DNA from: Sphingomonadaceae bacterium 3R27E2-A
Lineage (GTDB): Bacteria > Pseudomonadota > Alphaproteobacteria > Sphingomonadales > Sphingomonadaceae
Direction of reading: 5' to 3'
Length of the DNA: 64,000 nucleotides
NCBI GenBank assembly: GCA_005503165.1
Contig: SCNT01000004.1
Span: 1-64,000, forward strand
How positions within the stretch are numbered: position 1 is the stretch's first letter; each line of letters opens with the position of its first letter. Of this stretch, positions 51,378 through 61,550 are shown in pieces. The position numbers and the translations under genes were made by a program. The notes under the pieces were generated by a model. That model had not been told where the DNA came from. It was given only the letters and a program-made list of their open reading frames with translations, and did not search any database.

Positions 51378-51948
51378 GCGCCTGCGCCAGCGTCCCTTCG
51401 TCGAGATAATCGAGCTCGCCGCCCACCGGCAGGCCATGCGCCAGCTGCGTCAGCCGCACCGGATAGCCCTCGAGCCGCTCGGCGAGATAATGCGCCGTCG
51501 TCTGTCCCTCCAGCGTCGCGTTCATCGCGAGCACCACCTCGTCGATCCCGCCCGCCGCGACGCGCGCCACCAGCGCATCGATGCTCAAATCCTGCGGTCG
51601 CACACCCTCCAGCGCCGACAGCCGGCCGCCGAGCACATGATATTTGCCGGGAAAGAGCCGCGACTTGTCGAGCGCCCAGAGGTCCGAGACTTCCTCGACG
51701 ACGCACAGGCTGCGCGCGTCGCGGCGCGGGTCGGCACAGATCGCGCAGGGGTCCTGTGTGTCGACATTGCCGCAAATGCCGCAGGTGACGAGCCGCTCGG
51801 ACACCGTCTGCAGCGCCGCGAGGAGCGGCGCAAAGCTGCTCTCGCGCTTCTTCATCAGGTGCAGCACCGCGCGCCGCGCCGAGCGCGGGCCGAGCCCCGG
51901 CAGGCGGGCGAGTTGCTGGACGAGGGCTTCGATTTCGGTGGAGGCCAT
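51352..51948 (-). CDS. recR: Recombination mediator RecR
   Basis: This 198-residue protein works with RecO and RecF to load RecA on gapped DNA. A helix-hairpin-helix is at [19 protein letters not shown]. The zinc finger is [16 protein letters not shown], and the Toprim domain starts [13 protein letters not shown]. The start at 51948 was chosen because [18 protein letters not shown] is the normal N-terminus. Its 3' end overlaps the frameshifted gene by 26 nt (convergent). Confidence 0.96.
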   Translation of the reverse strand: MASTEIEALVQQLARLPGLGPRSARRAVLHLMKKRESSFAPLLAALQTVSERLVTCGICGNVDTQDPCAICADPRRDARSLCVVEEVSDLWALDKSRLFPGKYHVLGGRLSALEGVRPQDLSIDALVARVAAGGIDEVVLAMNATLEGQTTAHYLAERLEGYPVRLTQLAHGLPVGGELDYLDEGTLAQALRARRPVG

Positions 51949-51990
51949 GGCGGGTGTTTGGCTTAGCGCGCCAAGTCGCGCAAGGGCGAT

Positions 51991-52082
51991 GGCTGGGGAT
52001 TGCCGCGTCGCCCTTCCGCTCCTCGCAATGACGGCTCCAAATTCGTCATTGCGAGGAGCGTAGCGACGAAGCAATCTCCAGC
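51991..52082. repeat. Family E palindrome upstream of the GIY-YIG gene
   Basis: Left arm 51991-52033 and right arm 52044-52082 (ending GAAGCAATCTCCAGC) form an imperfect palindrome with central CGTCATTGCGAGGAGCG. The right arm ends 1 nt before the GIY-YIG start codon, so the repeat is the leader of that gene. Confidence 0.85.
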
Positions 52083-52083
52083 A

Positions 52084-52380
52084 ATGCGCGACGAGCGGCA
52101 CCCCGCGGTTTACATCATGTCCAATCGAAAGGATGGCGTGTTGTACGTCGGCGTGACGTCGGATCTCATCGCCCGAGTCTGGCAACACGGACAGAAACAA
52201 TTCGGATTTTCAGCGCGATACCGCTGCGACAAGCTCGTCTGGTTCGAGATGGGTGACATGCGCGCCGCGATCACCCGCGAGAAACAGATCAAGGCCGGAT
52301 CACGAGCGAAAAAGATCGCGTTGATCGAGGCTAGCAATTCGGACTGGCGGGATCTCTATAACAAGTTGACCGGCGCATAG
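52084..52380 (+). CDS. GIY-YIG nuclease family protein between palindromes
   Basis: This 98-residue single-domain GIY-YIG protein of the small UvrC-like type shows [21 protein letters not shown] (the GIY and YIG parts), Arg in [10 protein letters not shown] and Glu in [12 protein letters not shown]. The ATG at 52084 lies directly after a family E palindrome, and a second one starts 6 nt after the stop. No ribosome site beyond the repeat sequence is visible. GC is lower than the neighbours. Likely a DNA endonuclease; whether it moves with the repeats is an inference. Confidence 0.85.
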   Translation: MRDERHPAVYIMSNRKDGVLYVGVTSDLIARVWQHGQKQFGFSARYRCDKLVWFEMGDMRAAITREKQIKAGSRAKKIALIEASNSDWRDLYNKLTGA

Positions 52381-52386
52381 AGCGAT

Positions 52387-52465
52387 AGCTGGAGATTGCT
52401 TCGTCGCTGCGCTCCTCGCAATGACGCCGATTAGTCATTGCGAGCAAAGCGAAGCAATCTCCAGC
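52387..52465. repeat. Family E palindrome downstream of the GIY-YIG gene
   Basis: Arms AGCTGGAGATTGCTTCGTCG...CAATGAC (52387-52425) and GTCATTGCGAGCAAAGCGAAGC...CCAGC (52434-52465) repeat the family E sequence. With the copy at 51991-52082 it brackets the GIY-YIG gene. Confidence 0.85.
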
Positions 52466-52509
52466 CATCAACCTTGCGCAACCCCGCATCCTCCGCCAAA
52501 GCCCCCGCC

Positions 52510-53430
52510 ATGCGCATCGCCTTCATGGGAACGCCGCCCTTTGCGGTGCCGACGCTCGCCGCCTTGCACGCCGCGGGGCACGAGATCGTGGCCGTCTACA
52601 CCCAGCCGCCGCGCCCCGCACAGCGCGGCAAGAAAGTGCAGCAGAGCGCCGTGCATATTTGGGCCGAGGAGCATGGCCTGCCCGTGCGCACGCCGAAGAG
52701 TCTGAAGAGCGACGAAGCGCAGGCCGAATTCGCCGCGCTCGATCTCGATGTCGCGGTGGTCGCGGCTTACGGCCTGATCCTGCCGCAGGCGGTGCTGGGT
52801 GCCCCGCACGAAGGCTGCCTCAACGTCCATGGCTCGATCCTGCCGCGCTGGCGCGGCGCGGCGCCGGTGCAGCGCGCGATCCTGGCGGGCGACGCCGAAA
52901 CCGGCGTCACGATCATGCAGATGGACGCGGGGCTCGACACCGGCGCGATGCGGCTGGTCGGGACGACGCCGACCGCGGGCAAGAGCGCGGGCATGCTGAC
53001 CCACGAGCTCGCCGAAATGGGCGCGCTGATGATGGTCAAGGTGCTGAGCGACCTCCACGCCTTCGCCCCGCATGCGCAGCCCGAGGAGGGCGTCACCTAT
53101 GCGGCGAAGATCGACAAGAGCGAGGCGCGGCTCGATTTCCTAACCAGCGCGGTGCAGGTCGAGCGCCAGATCCGCGCGTTCAATCCGATGCCCGGCGCCT
53201 TTTTCGAGCTCGACGGCGAACGCTACAAATTGCTCGCCGCCGAGGTCGTCCATCCCGCCGAGACCGTCGCGGGCGCGGCACCCGGCGTCACGCTCGACGA
53301 CGCGCTGACCATCGCGTGCAACCCCGGCGCGATCCGCGCGACGCGCATCCAGCGCGCCGGCAAGCCCGCGATGGACGCCGCCGAACTACTGCGCGGGCGG
53401 CCGGTCCCCAAGGGCACGCGGCTCGCATGA
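52510..53430 (+). CDS. fmt: Methionyl-tRNA formyltransferase
   Basis: The 306-residue enzyme formylates initiator Met-tRNA using 10-formyl-[18 protein letters not shown] is the start. The active-site block is [20 protein letters not shown], and [13 protein letters not shown] follows; the C-terminal tRNA-binding domain is complete. The ATG at 52510 gives the usual N-terminus. Its stop overlaps the truA start (ATGA). Confidence 0.97.
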   Translation: MRIAFMGTPPFAVPTLAALHAAGHEIVAVYTQPPRPAQRGKKVQQSAVHIWAEEHGLPVRTPKSLKSDEAQAEFAALDLDVAVVAAYGLILPQAVLGAPHEGCLNVHGSILPRWRGAAPVQRAILAGDAETGVTIMQMDAGLDTGAMRLVGTTPTAGKSAGMLTHELAEMGALMMVKVLSDLHAFAPHAQPEEGVTYAAKIDKSEARLDFLTSAVQVERQIRAFNPMPGAFFELDGERYKLLAAEVVHPAETVAGAAPGVTLDDALTIACNPGAIRATRIQRAGKPAMDAAELLRGRPVPKGTRLA

Positions 53431-54167
53431 CGCGGTTCGCCCTGACCATCGAATATGACGGCCGCCCCTATATGGGCTGGCAGCGGCAGGCGCACGGGCC
53501 GAGCGTCCAGCAGACGATCGAGGCGGCGGTGCACCGCATCACCGGCGAGGAGGTGGCGGTGTTCAGCGCGGGGCGCACCGACGCCGGCGTCCATGCCATC
53601 GCGATGCGCGGCCATGTCGACATCGAAAAGCCGTTGACGCCTTTCCGCCTGATGGAGGCGATCAACGCGCAGCTCCGTCCCGCCCCCATCGCGATCACCG
53701 CTTGCGAGGAGGCGGCCGACGACTGGCATTCGCGCTTCGCCTGCATCGGGCGCGCTTACGAATATCGTATCGTCAACCGCCGCGCGCCGCTGACCTGGGA
53801 CAAGGGACTCGCTTGGCAGTTCGCGCGCCCGCTCGACGCTGCGAAGATGCACGATGCGGCGCAACTGTTGCTCGGCCTCCACGACTTCACGACCTTCCGC
53901 TCGGTCAACTGCCAGTCGCAGAGCCCGGTGAAGACGCTCGACCGGCTGACCGTCAGCCGCCACGGCGAGGAGATCATCGTCGAGGCCGCAGCGCGCAGCT
54001 TCCTGCACCACCAGGTGCGCTCGATGGTCGGCTGCCTCGCGCTCGTCGGCGAGGGCAAATGGTCGGCGCGCGATTTGCAGGCGGCGCTCGACGCCGCCGA
54101 CCGGCAGGCGCTGGGGCTCAATGCGCCGCCCGACGGGCTGTATTTCGTCAGCGCGACTTATCCTTAA
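53427..54167 (+). CDS. truA: tRNA pseudouridine(38-40) synthase
   Basis: This 246-residue enzyme isomerises uridines 38-40 of the anticodon arm. [18 protein letters not shown] opens the protein, the catalytic Asp is in [11 protein letters not shown], and [13 protein letters not shown] is the conserved C-terminal block. Its ATG overlaps the fmt stop by 4 nt, so the two form an operon. Confidence 0.97.
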   Translation: MTRFALTIEYDGRPYMGWQRQAHGPSVQQTIEAAVHRITGEEVAVFSAGRTDAGVHAIAMRGHVDIEKPLTPFRLMEAINAQLRPAPIAITACEEAADDWHSRFACIGRAYEYRIVNRRAPLTWDKGLAWQFARPLDAAKMHDAAQLLLGLHDFTTFRSVNCQSQSPVKTLDRLTVSRHGEEIIVEAAARSFLHHQVRSMVGCLALVGEGKWSARDLQAALDAADRQALGLNAPPDGLYFVSATYP

Positions 54168-54168
54168 C

Positions 54169-54265
54169 CGTCGTTGCGAGGAGCCGAAGGCGACGCGGCA
54201 ATCTCCCGCTAACGGCACAGCGGAACGATAGCTGGAGATTGCTTCGCTGCGCTCGCAATGACGAC
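54169..54265. repeat. Intergenic palindromic repeat, family E copy 3
   Basis: Arms 54169-54207 (CGTCGTTGCGAGGAGCCGAA...ATCTCCC) and 54230-54265 (AGCTGGAGATTGCTTCGCTG...AATGACGAC) form an imperfect palindrome directly after truA, without an enclosed gene. Confidence 0.8.
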
Positions 54266-54270
54266 AAAGA

Positions 54271-54310
54271 AAAAGGGCGGCCCCATCGGAACCACCCTTT
54301 CCTTTTCTCG
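54271..54310. terminator. Bidirectional terminator between truA and carD
   Basis: GGGCGGCCCC (54275-54284) and GGAACCACCC (54288-54297) form a 10-bp stem with G-U pairs and a 3-nt loop. On the plus strand it is followed by TTTCCTTTTC, on the minus strand by TTTTTCTTTG, so it can end both convergent genes. Confidence 0.75.
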
Positions 54311-54327
54311 CCGTGGCGAAGCCGCGC

Positions 54328-54858
54328 TTAGAGCGCCTTCTCCACATAATATTTCGGCGCATGCTCGTTCAGGATCTGGAGGATCTTGGCCTGCGCCGTC
54401 TTTTCGTCGCTCTCTTCCATCGCGCCCAGCTCGCGGGCGAGGCGGCTCGAGGCGGCTTCGAAGATCTGGCGTTCCGAATAGCTCTGCTCGGGCTGGTCGT
54501 CGGCGCGGAACAGGTCGCGGGTCACTTCGGCGATCGACACCAGGTCGCCCGAGTTGATCTTCGCTTCATATTCCTGGGCGCGGCGCGACCACATGGTGCG
54601 CTTGACCTTGGGCTTGGTGGTCAGCACCTGCAGCGCTTCCTTGAGCGTCTTGTCCGACGACAGCTTGCGCATGCCCACGCCCTCCGCCTTGTTGGTCGGG
54701 ACGCGCAGGGTCATTTTTTCTTTTTCAAAGCGCAGGACATAAAGTTCGAGCTGCATGCCGGCGATCTCCGACCGCTGCAGTTCGATGACGCGCCCCACGC
54801 CATGCTTCGGATAAACGACATAGTCACCGACTTCGAAGAGGAGGGTGTTTGCGGACAT
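54328..54858 (-). CDS. carD: CarD family transcriptional regulator
   Basis: The 176-residue protein has an N-terminal RNA-polymerase-interacting Tudor-like domain (FEVGDYVVYPKHGVGRVIELQ) and a helical C-terminal DNA-binding domain (MWSRRAQEYEAKINSGD, then AEVTRDLFRADDQPEQSYSERQIFE). CarD proteins stabilise open promoter complexes, for example at rRNA genes. The ATG at 54858 matches the family start MSANTLLFEVGD. The upstream gap contains an unusually AT-rich patch with a TATAAT on this strand. Confidence 0.95.
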   Translation of the reverse strand: MSANTLLFEVGDYVVYPKHGVGRVIELQRSEIAGMQLELYVLRFEKEKMTLRVPTNKAEGVGMRKLSSDKTLKEALQVLTTKPKVKRTMWSRRAQEYEAKINSGDLVSIAEVTRDLFRADDQPEQSYSERQIFEAASSRLARELGAMEESDEKTAQAKILQILNEHAPKYYVEKAL

Positions 54859-55170
54859 GCAGTTTCCTTTCTGTGCCTTGTCGGAACGGCGAAACGTCAA
54901 AGCCAGTGCATCCGGCCCTCCCGCGGAGGTGGATCGAAGCATTTTGGCGGCGCTAGCCATTCAGAGTGACAAGGGATATGGCTCCATCGGAAACGCCGAT
55001 CGCGCCCCAGCCCAGCGACGGGAAGAGGCAGAATGTCGGCGTGTTGATATTTATTATAACAGAGTCGCAACAAAATTGCCACCCCTTGGCGGAAATGCGT
55101 GGGTGGGCGCATTGACGGTCCCCGTGGACCGTTTCAGGCTGGGACGAAATCACGAAATGGGGATGCCGCG
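54859..55170. promoter_or_regulatory. Divergent intergenic region, candidate carD promoter
   Basis: About 310 nt separate carD and the SDR gene. In GC-rich surroundings, 55041-55078 is strongly AT-rich. On the minus strand a perfect TATAAT (complement of 55053-55058) could be the carD -10, giving a leader of about 190 nt; a good -35 at 17 nt is not evident. No ORF in this gap looks coding, and no riboswitch was recognised. Confidence 0.4.
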
Positions 55171-55989
55171 ATGCAGGATCAAGTCTGGTGGATTACGGGG
55201 GCTTCGTCGGGGATCGGCGCCGCACTGGCGCGGGGACTTGCGGCGCGCGGCGCGCGACTGATCCTGTCGGGCCGCAACCTTTCCGCGCTCGAAGCGGTGG
55301 CGAAGGATGTCGGGCCCGGCACGATGATTCTGCCCTTCGAGGCCACGGATTATGGCGCGCTGCCGACGATGGTCGAAGAGGCGTGGAACAGGGGCGGACG
55401 CATCGACGGGCTGGTCAACAACGCGGGCATCTCGCAGCGCAGCCTCGCGGTCGAAACCGATTTTTCGGTCTATGAAAGGATCGTCGCGGTCGACCTGCTC
55501 GCGCCGATCGCGCTGACGCAAGCGCTGCTGCCGCGCATGATCGGCGCGGGCGGCGGCCAGATCGTCGCGATCTCGAGCGTTGCGGGAATCGCGGGCGTGC
55601 CGCTGCGCAGCGCCTATTGCGCCGCCAAGCACGGGCTGATCGGCTATCACGACAGCGTGCGCGCGGAGAACGAGCATCTGGGGCTGAAAGTGCTCGTCGT
55701 CGCGCCGGGATCGGTCGCGACCAACGTCAGCCGCAATGCGCTGAACGCCGACGGCAGCACGCGCGGGGAAAGCGACAAGGCGATCGACAACGGCCTGTCG
55801 CCCGATTTCGCCGCGGCGCAAATCTTGGATGCCGTCGCCGAGGGCACGCGCGAGCTGGTCGTCGCCGAGGGTGCCGAGGCTGCGATCCCCGCGCTGCGCC
55901 GTAGCGATCCCGACGCGCTGTTCGACCGGATGAGCGCGATGGTCCAGGCGGGCTATGCCGCGCAAATGAAAGCGGGCCGCCAGGGATAG
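55171..55989 (+). CDS. Short-chain dehydrogenase/reductase
   Basis: This 272-residue classical SDR has the cofactor loop ITGASSGIGAALARG near the N-terminus, the stabilising NNAGI, and the catalytic Ser (ISSVAGIAG) and YxxxK (YCAAKHG). The C-terminal 60 residues are of the kind seen in DHRS7B-like oxidoreductases. Substrate unknown. The ATG at 55171 gives MQDQVWWITGAS; upstream in-frame starts lack support. It converges on the S9 peptidase gene. Confidence 0.9.
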   Translation: MQDQVWWITGASSGIGAALARGLAARGARLILSGRNLSALEAVAKDVGPGTMILPFEATDYGALPTMVEEAWNRGGRIDGLVNNAGISQRSLAVETDFSVYERIVAVDLLAPIALTQALLPRMIGAGGGQIVAISSVAGIAGVPLRSAYCAAKHGLIGYHDSVRAENEHLGLKVLVVAPGSVATNVSRNALNADGSTRGESDKAIDNGLSPDFAAAQILDAVAEGTRELVVAEGAEAAIPALRRSDPDALFDRMSAMVQAGYAAQMKAGRQG

Positions 55990-56025
55990 CCCCCGCGACC
56001 CGCTATCATCGCGCCGGGGCGCCGG

Positions 56026-58098
56026 TCAGCCGCCGGTAAATTTGGCGTTGGCGATCAGCGGGTCGGCCGCCGGCTTCTTGGCGAAATCGGCGTCCGAAGG
56101 GATATAGGCCGGGTTGAAGCGTTCGAGCCAGTTCGACGCGCCGCCGAGCCATTCGACACGCTCTTCCTTGGTGAAATAGATGCCGTAATGGCCGTTCTTC
56201 GGCTGCTCGATATATTCGAAATCGACGCCCTGTTTCTTGCCGCTGCCCTTCAGCCGCGACACCAGGGTCCGCGCCTGCGCGATGGGGACGCGGGGATCGC
56301 GCACGCCATGCACGATCAGGATCGGCGCCCATTTGGTGTCGGTGTTCCGCGCGGGCGACACGTCGGTAAGCGAATTGGCTCCCTTGGCGAGATAGTTCGC
56401 ACCGAAGGAACCGAGATAGCCCTTGTCATAGTCGCGCATCATCGGAAGGTCGTAGACGCCCGCGCCGGCGATGGTGCAGCGCCAACGCTGGGGATCACGC
56501 TGGGCCGCGCGCGCCGAGGCATAGCCGCCATAGGACCAGCCCATCATGCACGCACGCTTGGGATCGACCATGCCCTGCGCCGCCAGATGATCGACCACAT
56601 CGTTGAGATCGTCCTGCATGCGCGTGCCGAAACCATCCTGGCGGCCCGATTTCACGAACTCGTTCCCATAGCCGCCCGAGCCGCGATAATTGGGTTGCAC
56701 GACGACATAGCCCTGTTCGGCGATGGCCTGTGCCCATTGGTCATAGGAGGCATAGTCGCGCACGCCATAGGGGCCGCCGTGGGTCAGCACCACGATGGGA
56801 AGATTCTTCTGACCGGCACGCAGCCGCGGCGTCGTCAGGATCGCCTCGATTTCCAGGCCGTCGCTCGCCTTATACCGGATCGCCTTGACCGGATTGAGCT
56901 TGCCGTCGCCCAGCACATCGCTGCGATGGCCGATCAGCGCGAACTTTCCGCTTTCGACGTCATAAAGATAATAGCTGCCGATCTGGTCGGCGCTCGCCAT
57001 CGAAACGACCAGTTTCTTGTCGCCATCGTCGCTGCTGACGATGTTCGCATTCCCTTCGCCGAAATCCTCGTTCAGGAATTTCTGGATCGTGGCCAGTCGT
57101 TCATCGGTGAATTTGCGGCGCGCGCGGTCGGTCGCATAGGCATAGCCGACGATTCCGTCGCGGTCTTCGTTCGGGATAGCCGTGCCGACGTCATATCCGG
57201 GCACCGAGAACAGCTTTTCACCGATTTCCATGGTCGCCAGATTGGCCTTGTAGATCGCGCGATAGCCCTCGTGGTTGCTGGACACGATCGCCATATCGGG
57301 CTCGTCCAGAAAAACGATCGGCTGGATGCCCGAACCGGTGAAGTCCTTGTCGATAACCTTTTGCACCGTGCGGAAATTTTCGCCGGGACCCGAGCGATAG
57401 AGATAGCGGCTCTCGCCGGTGTCGCGATCCGAGCCGAAGCCCATCCGGACAACGCCCTTGCTGTCGGCCGCCCAGCCGCCAACCACCGGATTCGGCCGCT
57501 GGACCGTTTCCAGCACCTTGCCCGTTGCGACATCGACCCAGTCGACCTGATAGCTGAAGCGCTTTTCGGTGTCGCCGTCGTCGATCTGCCGCGCCAGCAG
57601 GATACGCTTCTTTTCCTTGTCGATATGCAGGATGTTCGAGGCGTCGGCGGTCGCCATGTCCCATGCGAGCGGATGGGTCTTGCCCGTTTCCGTATCATAG
57701 GCGGCGAGGCGGCCGATATCGACGCGCTGCCCGAAAAGAGAAATGAACTCGCGCGATGCGAGTTCGAGAATCAGGTAGCGATCGTCGACCCAGCGATAGC
57801 TGGTGACGTCACGCTGGCCGGCTTCCTTGAAGGTCGAAGCCCGCGCAAAAATCTGCGGCTTCGAGCCGGGTTTGGAAAGGTCGAGAATTGCATAGCCGAA
57901 TTCATTGCCCGCGCCGAGCGTCATAGCGATCTTGGTGCCCCCGGGCGACATCTGCAGGTCGCTCATCAGCGGCAGCGAAGCCAGTACATCCAGTCCGACC
58001 TTCTCCGCCACCGGCTTCCCCGGGGTGTCCGCCGCGACCGCGGGCATCCCAATCGCCGACGCCAGCAACGCCGCGGCAAACATCTTCTTGATCATCAT
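56026..58098 (-). CDS. Prolyl oligopeptidase (S9) family peptidase
   Basis: The 690-residue secreted serine peptidase has a signal peptide (MMIKKMFAAALLASAIGMPAVA, cleavage near AVAA at about 23). An N-terminal beta-propeller (about 40-420) gates a C-terminal alpha/beta hydrolase. The catalytic triad is Ser in MGWSYGGYASA, Asp in VHGVRDPRVP and His in PKNGHYGIYF. It resembles alanyl/dipeptidyl aminopeptidase-like members of S9 and probably degrades peptides in the periplasm. The ATG at 58098 makes a proper signal peptide, while the longer frame does not. Monocistronic by its surroundings. Confidence 0.92.
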   Translation of the reverse strand: MMIKKMFAAALLASAIGMPAVAADTPGKPVAEKVGLDVLASLPLMSDLQMSPGGTKIAMTLGAGNEFGYAILDLSKPGSKPQIFARASTFKEAGQRDVTSYRWVDDRYLILELASREFISLFGQRVDIGRLAAYDTETGKTHPLAWDMATADASNILHIDKEKKRILLARQIDDGDTEKRFSYQVDWVDVATGKVLETVQRPNPVVGGWAADSKGVVRMGFGSDRDTGESRYLYRSGPGENFRTVQKVIDKDFTGSGIQPIVFLDEPDMAIVSSNHEGYRAIYKANLATMEIGEKLFSVPGYDVGTAIPNEDRDGIVGYAYATDRARRKFTDERLATIQKFLNEDFGEGNANIVSSDDGDKKLVVSMASADQIGSYYLYDVESGKFALIGHRSDVLGDGKLNPVKAIRYKASDGLEIEAILTTPRLRAGQKNLPIVVLTHGGPYGVRDYASYDQWAQAIAEQGYVVVQPNYRGSGGYGNEFVKSGRQDGFGTRMQDDLNDVVDHLAAQGMVDPKRACMMGWSYGGYASARAAQRDPQRWRCTIAGAGVYDLPMMRDYDKGYLGSFGANYLAKGANSLTDVSPARNTDTKWAPILIVHGVRDPRVPIAQARTLVSRLKGSGKKQGVDFEYIEQPKNGHYGIYFTKEERVEWLGGASNWLERFNPAYIPSDADFAKKPAADPLIANAKFTGG

Positions 58099-58230
58099 CG
58101 TCTCCGTCCTCGCGCCCCTCACGAACGGCGCAACCCACTGGCTTGCGGACCGATTGCCCGCAGCTACCCCATGGGCGAGCCTAGGAAGGCGACCCGGCGA
58201 TGGCAACAAACTTAAGTTGAATTTGAAACC

Positions 58231-58268
58231 AAAAAACCCCGCCGGATCGCTCCGGCGGGGCTTTTCGT
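58231..58268 (-). terminator. Rho-independent terminator of hppA
   Basis: On the minus strand GCCCCGCCGGAGCGATCCGG and the following CGGGG form a strong hairpin (CCCCGCCGG with CCGGCGGGG, loop AGCGAT), followed by TTTTTTGG. It lies about 20 nt after the hppA stop and before the S9 gene leader. Confidence 0.9.
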
Positions 58269-58289
58269 TGCCCGTGAGGACGGCTCGGC

Positions 58290-60404
58290 TCAGACTGCGC
58301 CGTGCGCCAGCGCCGCGAGGAGCAGGATCGCCACGATATTGGTGATCTTGATCATCGGGTTGACCGCCGGACCTGCGGTATCCTTGTACGGATCGCCGAC
58401 GGTGTCGCCGGTCACCGCGGCCTTATGGGCCTCGCTGCCCTTGCCGCCGTGGTTGCCGTCCTCGATATATTTCTTGGCGTTGTCCCATGCACCGCCGCCC
58501 GAGGTCATCGAGATGGCGACGAACAGCCCGCCGACGATCACGCCGAGCAGGAGCGCGCCGAGCGCTTCGAGCGCCGCGGAAGGTCCCGCGACCGCGCGGA
58601 TCACGAAGTAGACGACGATCGGCGCGAGCACCGGCAGCAGCGACGGGACGATCATTTCCTTGATCGCCGCCTTGGTGACCAGATCGACCGTGCGCGCATA
58701 ATCGGGCTTGGACTCGTAAGTCATGATGCCGGGGTTGTTCTTGAACTGCTCGCGAACATCCTTGACCACCTCGCCCGCCGCGCGGCCGACGGCGGTCATG
58801 CCAAACGCCCCGAACAGGTACGGCAGCAGCGCGCCAAGCAGCAGACCGACGATGACGTAGGGCGACGACAGCGAGAAGGTCAGCGGTTCGGTCAGCCCGA
58901 GCTTTGCCGAATATTCGGTGATGTCGGCGGTGTAGGTGCCGAACAGCACCAGTGCCGCAAGACCCGCCGAACCGATGGCATAGCCCTTGGTCACCGCCTT
59001 GGTCGTGTTGCCCACGGCGTCGAGCAGGTCGGTCTTTTCGCGCACGCTATCATCGAGGCCCGCCATTTCGGCAATGCCGCCGGCGTTGTCGGTGACCGGA
59101 CCATAAGCATCGAGCGCGACGACCATGCCGGCGAGCGCCAGCATCGCGGTCGCGCCGAAGGCGATGCCAACGATGCCCGCGATCTGATAGGCGATGATGA
59201 TGCCCGCGCAGATGACCAGCGTCGGCAGCGCGGTCGCTTCGAGGCTGATCGCCAGACCCTGGATCACGTTGGTGCCATGCCCCGTTTCCGACGCCTTGGC
59301 GATCGACCGCACCGGGCGATAATTGGTGCCGGTATAATATTCGGTGATCCAGATGATCAGGCCCGTGATCACAAGGCCGAGCAGCGAGCAGTAGAAGAGG
59401 CTGCGGCCGTTGAAGTCGGTACCGGCGATCAGCGTTTCCATGTCGCCGAGCGCATATTGGGTCGAGAACCAGATCGCCGGGATCGACAGGACCGCGGTGA
59501 CGAGGAAGCCCTTGTACATCGCGCCCATGACGTTGGTCCCGCCGCCGAGGCGGACGAAATAGGTGCCGATGATCGAAGTGATGATGCACACGCCGCCCAT
59601 CAGCAGCGGCAGGCTCATCAGCGGCACGAGCGCATCGCCCGCGCCCTTCAGCAGCAGCGCGATCAGCACCATGGTGGCGCCGACGGTGACGACATAGGTT
59701 TCGAAAAGGTCGGCGGCCATGCCGGCGCAGTCGCCGACATTGTCGCCGACATTGTCGGCGATCACCGCGGGGTTGCGCGGATCGTCCTCGGGGATGCCAG
59801 CCTCGACCTTGCCGACGAGGTCGGCGCCGACGTCGGCGGCCTTGGTGAAGATGCCGCCGCCGAGGCGCGCGAAGATCGAGATCAGCGAGGCGCCGAAGGC
59901 CAGCGCGACGAGCGCATCGACGACGGTGCGGTCGTCGCCCCCGACAGTGTAGCCGCCGGGGCCGATCAGATACCAGAAGAAGACCGCGATCGCGAGCAAA
60001 GCGAGGCCCGCCACCAGCATGCCGGTGATCGCGCCGGCGCGGAACGCCATGGTCAGGCCCGCCTGCAGCCCGGTTTGCGCCGCGGCCGCGGTGCGGACGT
60101 TCGCCTTCACCGAGATGTTCATGCCGATATAGCCGGCAACGCCCGACAGCACGGCACCGATAACGAAGCCGGTGGCCGAGATCGGGCCGAGGAACCATCC
60201 GACCAGCACGGCGACGACAACGCCGACGACGGCGATGGTCCGATATTGGCGGCCGAGATAGGCCTTGGCGCCTTCCTGGATGGCGGCGGCGATTTCCTGC
60301 ATCTTCTCGTTACCGGCCGAGGCGCCGAGCACCTGCCGGGAGGTAACGAAGCCATAGAGCACGGCCAACAGGCCGCACGCTATCGCGATCAAAACCGGAT
60401 TCAT
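58290..60404 (-). CDS. hppA: K+-insensitive proton-pumping pyrophosphatase
   Basis: This 704-residue membrane protein has about 16 helices and couples PPi hydrolysis to proton export. Catalytic acidic motifs are visible: [30 protein letters not shown] and, near the end, [18 protein letters not shown]. The residue that decides potassium need is Lys in [10 protein letters not shown], which marks the K+-independent class. The ATG at 60404 is preceded by GGAAGAG. A strong terminator follows, so it is probably transcribed alone. Confidence 0.97.
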   Translation of the reverse strand: MNPVLIAIACGLLAVLYGFVTSRQVLGASAGNEKMQEIAAAIQEGAKAYLGRQYRTIAVVGVVVAVLVGWFLGPISATGFVIGAVLSGVAGYIGMNISVKANVRTAAAAQTGLQAGLTMAFRAGAITGMLVAGLALLAIAVFFWYLIGPGGYTVGGDDRTVVDALVALAFGASLISIFARLGGGIFTKAADVGADLVGKVEAGIPEDDPRNPAVIADNVGDNVGDCAGMAADLFETYVVTVGATMVLIALLLKGAGDALVPLMSLPLLMGGVCIITSIIGTYFVRLGGGTNVMGAMYKGFLVTAVLSIPAIWFSTQYALGDMETLIAGTDFNGRSLFYCSLLGLVITGLIIWITEYYTGTNYRPVRSIAKASETGHGTNVIQGLAISLEATALPTLVICAGIIIAYQIAGIVGIAFGATAMLALAGMVVALDAYGPVTDNAGGIAEMAGLDDSVREKTDLLDAVGNTTKAVTKGYAIGSAGLAALVLFGTYTADITEYSAKLGLTEPLTFSLSSPYVIVGLLLGALLPYLFGAFGMTAVGRAAGEVVKDVREQFKNNPGIMTYESKPDYARTVDLVTKAAIKEMIVPSLLPVLAPIVVYFVIRAVAGPSAALEALGALLLGVIVGGLFVAISMTSGGGAWDNAKKYIEDGNHGGKGSEAHKAAVTGDTVGDPYKDTAGPAVNPMIKITNIVAILLLAALAHGAV

Positions 60405-60586
60405 GCGTGTCTCTTCCTTCCCCATGAGAAGGGCGACGCGTGAGATAGCAGTCGAACGTCCGACTTATTGATGCCGGCTCGCTCTCTCCCCTGATGCGAC
60501 CGCCCCAAATTTGGACGCCGGGGTTATGGGAAGAAAGAAAGCCGAGGGCAAGTCCGCTTTTTCGGCAATTTTCGGTCGGTTTCGGG

Positions 60587-61516
60587 TCAGTGCATGAAAC
60601 CGAGACGCGCGGGCAGCGCGATGCGCTGCGCCCGGTGGGTGAGCGTGATTCCCTGCCCCACCCCCACATGGCCGATCGGCGTCGCCGCAACCTTGAGCCC
60701 CGATGCGATCTCGCGGATCGCCGGTGCAGCATTGGCATCGGCGGTGAAGAGCAATTGATAATCGTCGCCCGCGCTCGCCGCTGCGAGGCGGGTGTCGAGC
60801 ACGTCGGGGCGCACCGCGAGCAGCGCCGCCGACAGCGGGATCGATTCGATCATGATTCCGAACTCGCACCCGCTCGCCTCCGCCATGCGCTGCGCGTCGA
60901 TGAAGAGGCCGTCGGAAACGTCCATCATCGCATGGACGTGCGGGACGACCGCCTGGCCGAAGGTCAGCTGCGGCTGCGGGCGACGATAGGCCGCGAGGCA
61001 GGTCTCGTTCGCCTCCTCCTGCCCCAGCCGCATCGCGAGGCCGAGCCCGGCGTTGCCGATCGTTCCCGTCACCCAGATCTGGTCGCCCGGTCTTGCGCCG
61101 CTGCGCGTGGGCGACCCGCCAGCAGGGGCGCGGCCGATCGCGGTCAGCCCGAAGCTGCGCGGCGCACCCGCGGGCGCACGCACCGTATCGCCGCCGAGCA
61201 GGATGATCCCGAAGCGGCGCAGCGCGGTGTCGAGCCCGTCGGCGAAAGCCGCGTCCCAGACCACGTCGCCGAGGCTGTAGCCGACGAGAATGCCGATCGG
61301 CACTGCGCCCTTGGCGGCGAGGTCGGAGAGGTTCACCGCGACGAGCTTCCACGCTACGTCCTGCGGCGTGTCGTCGGGCAGGAAGTGGATGCCCTCGACG
61401 ATCATGTCATGCGTGAGGACCAGCCCTTCCCATTCGGCCGCGTCGTCGGCGAGCCCGCGCGCGGCGGGATCGGTCGCGATGGCGCGCAGGCGGGCGATGA
61501 AGTCGGCTTCGGACAT
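60587..61516 (-). CDS. thiL: Thiamine-monophosphate kinase
   Basis: The 309-residue enzyme phosphorylates thiamine monophosphate to the diphosphate coenzyme. Marks of the PurM-like fold are LADDAAEW, VLTHDMIVEGIHFL, KLVAVNLSDLAAKGA, LLGGDTVRAP, MMDVSDGLFIDAQRMAE and SAGDDYQLLFT. It lies downstream of nusB on the same strand, as in many proteobacteria. A family A palindrome separates the two. Confidence 0.96.
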   Translation of the reverse strand: MSEADFIARLRAIATDPAARGLADDAAEWEGLVLTHDMIVEGIHFLPDDTPQDVAWKLVAVNLSDLAAKGAVPIGILVGYSLGDVVWDAAFADGLDTALRRFGIILLGGDTVRAPAGAPRSFGLTAIGRAPAGGSPTRSGARPGDQIWVTGTIGNAGLGLAMRLGQEEANETCLAAYRRPQPQLTFGQAVVPHVHAMMDVSDGLFIDAQRMAEASGCEFGIMIESIPLSAALLAVRPDVLDTRLAAASAGDDYQLLFTADANAAPAIREIASGLKVAATPIGHVGVGQGITLTHRAQRIALPARLGFMH

Positions 61517-61550
61517 GCTTACCCTCTCGCCGGAACAATGTGCCCTAATT

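Noticed and set aside
54897..55112. 71-codon minus-strand ORF upstream of carD
   Set aside because: No ribosome site or conserved motif; it overlaps the AT-rich promoter candidate and looks non-coding.
58302..60443. 713-codon plus-strand ORF opposite hppA
   Set aside because: His/Asp/Arg-rich shadow of a membrane protein gene; no known domain.
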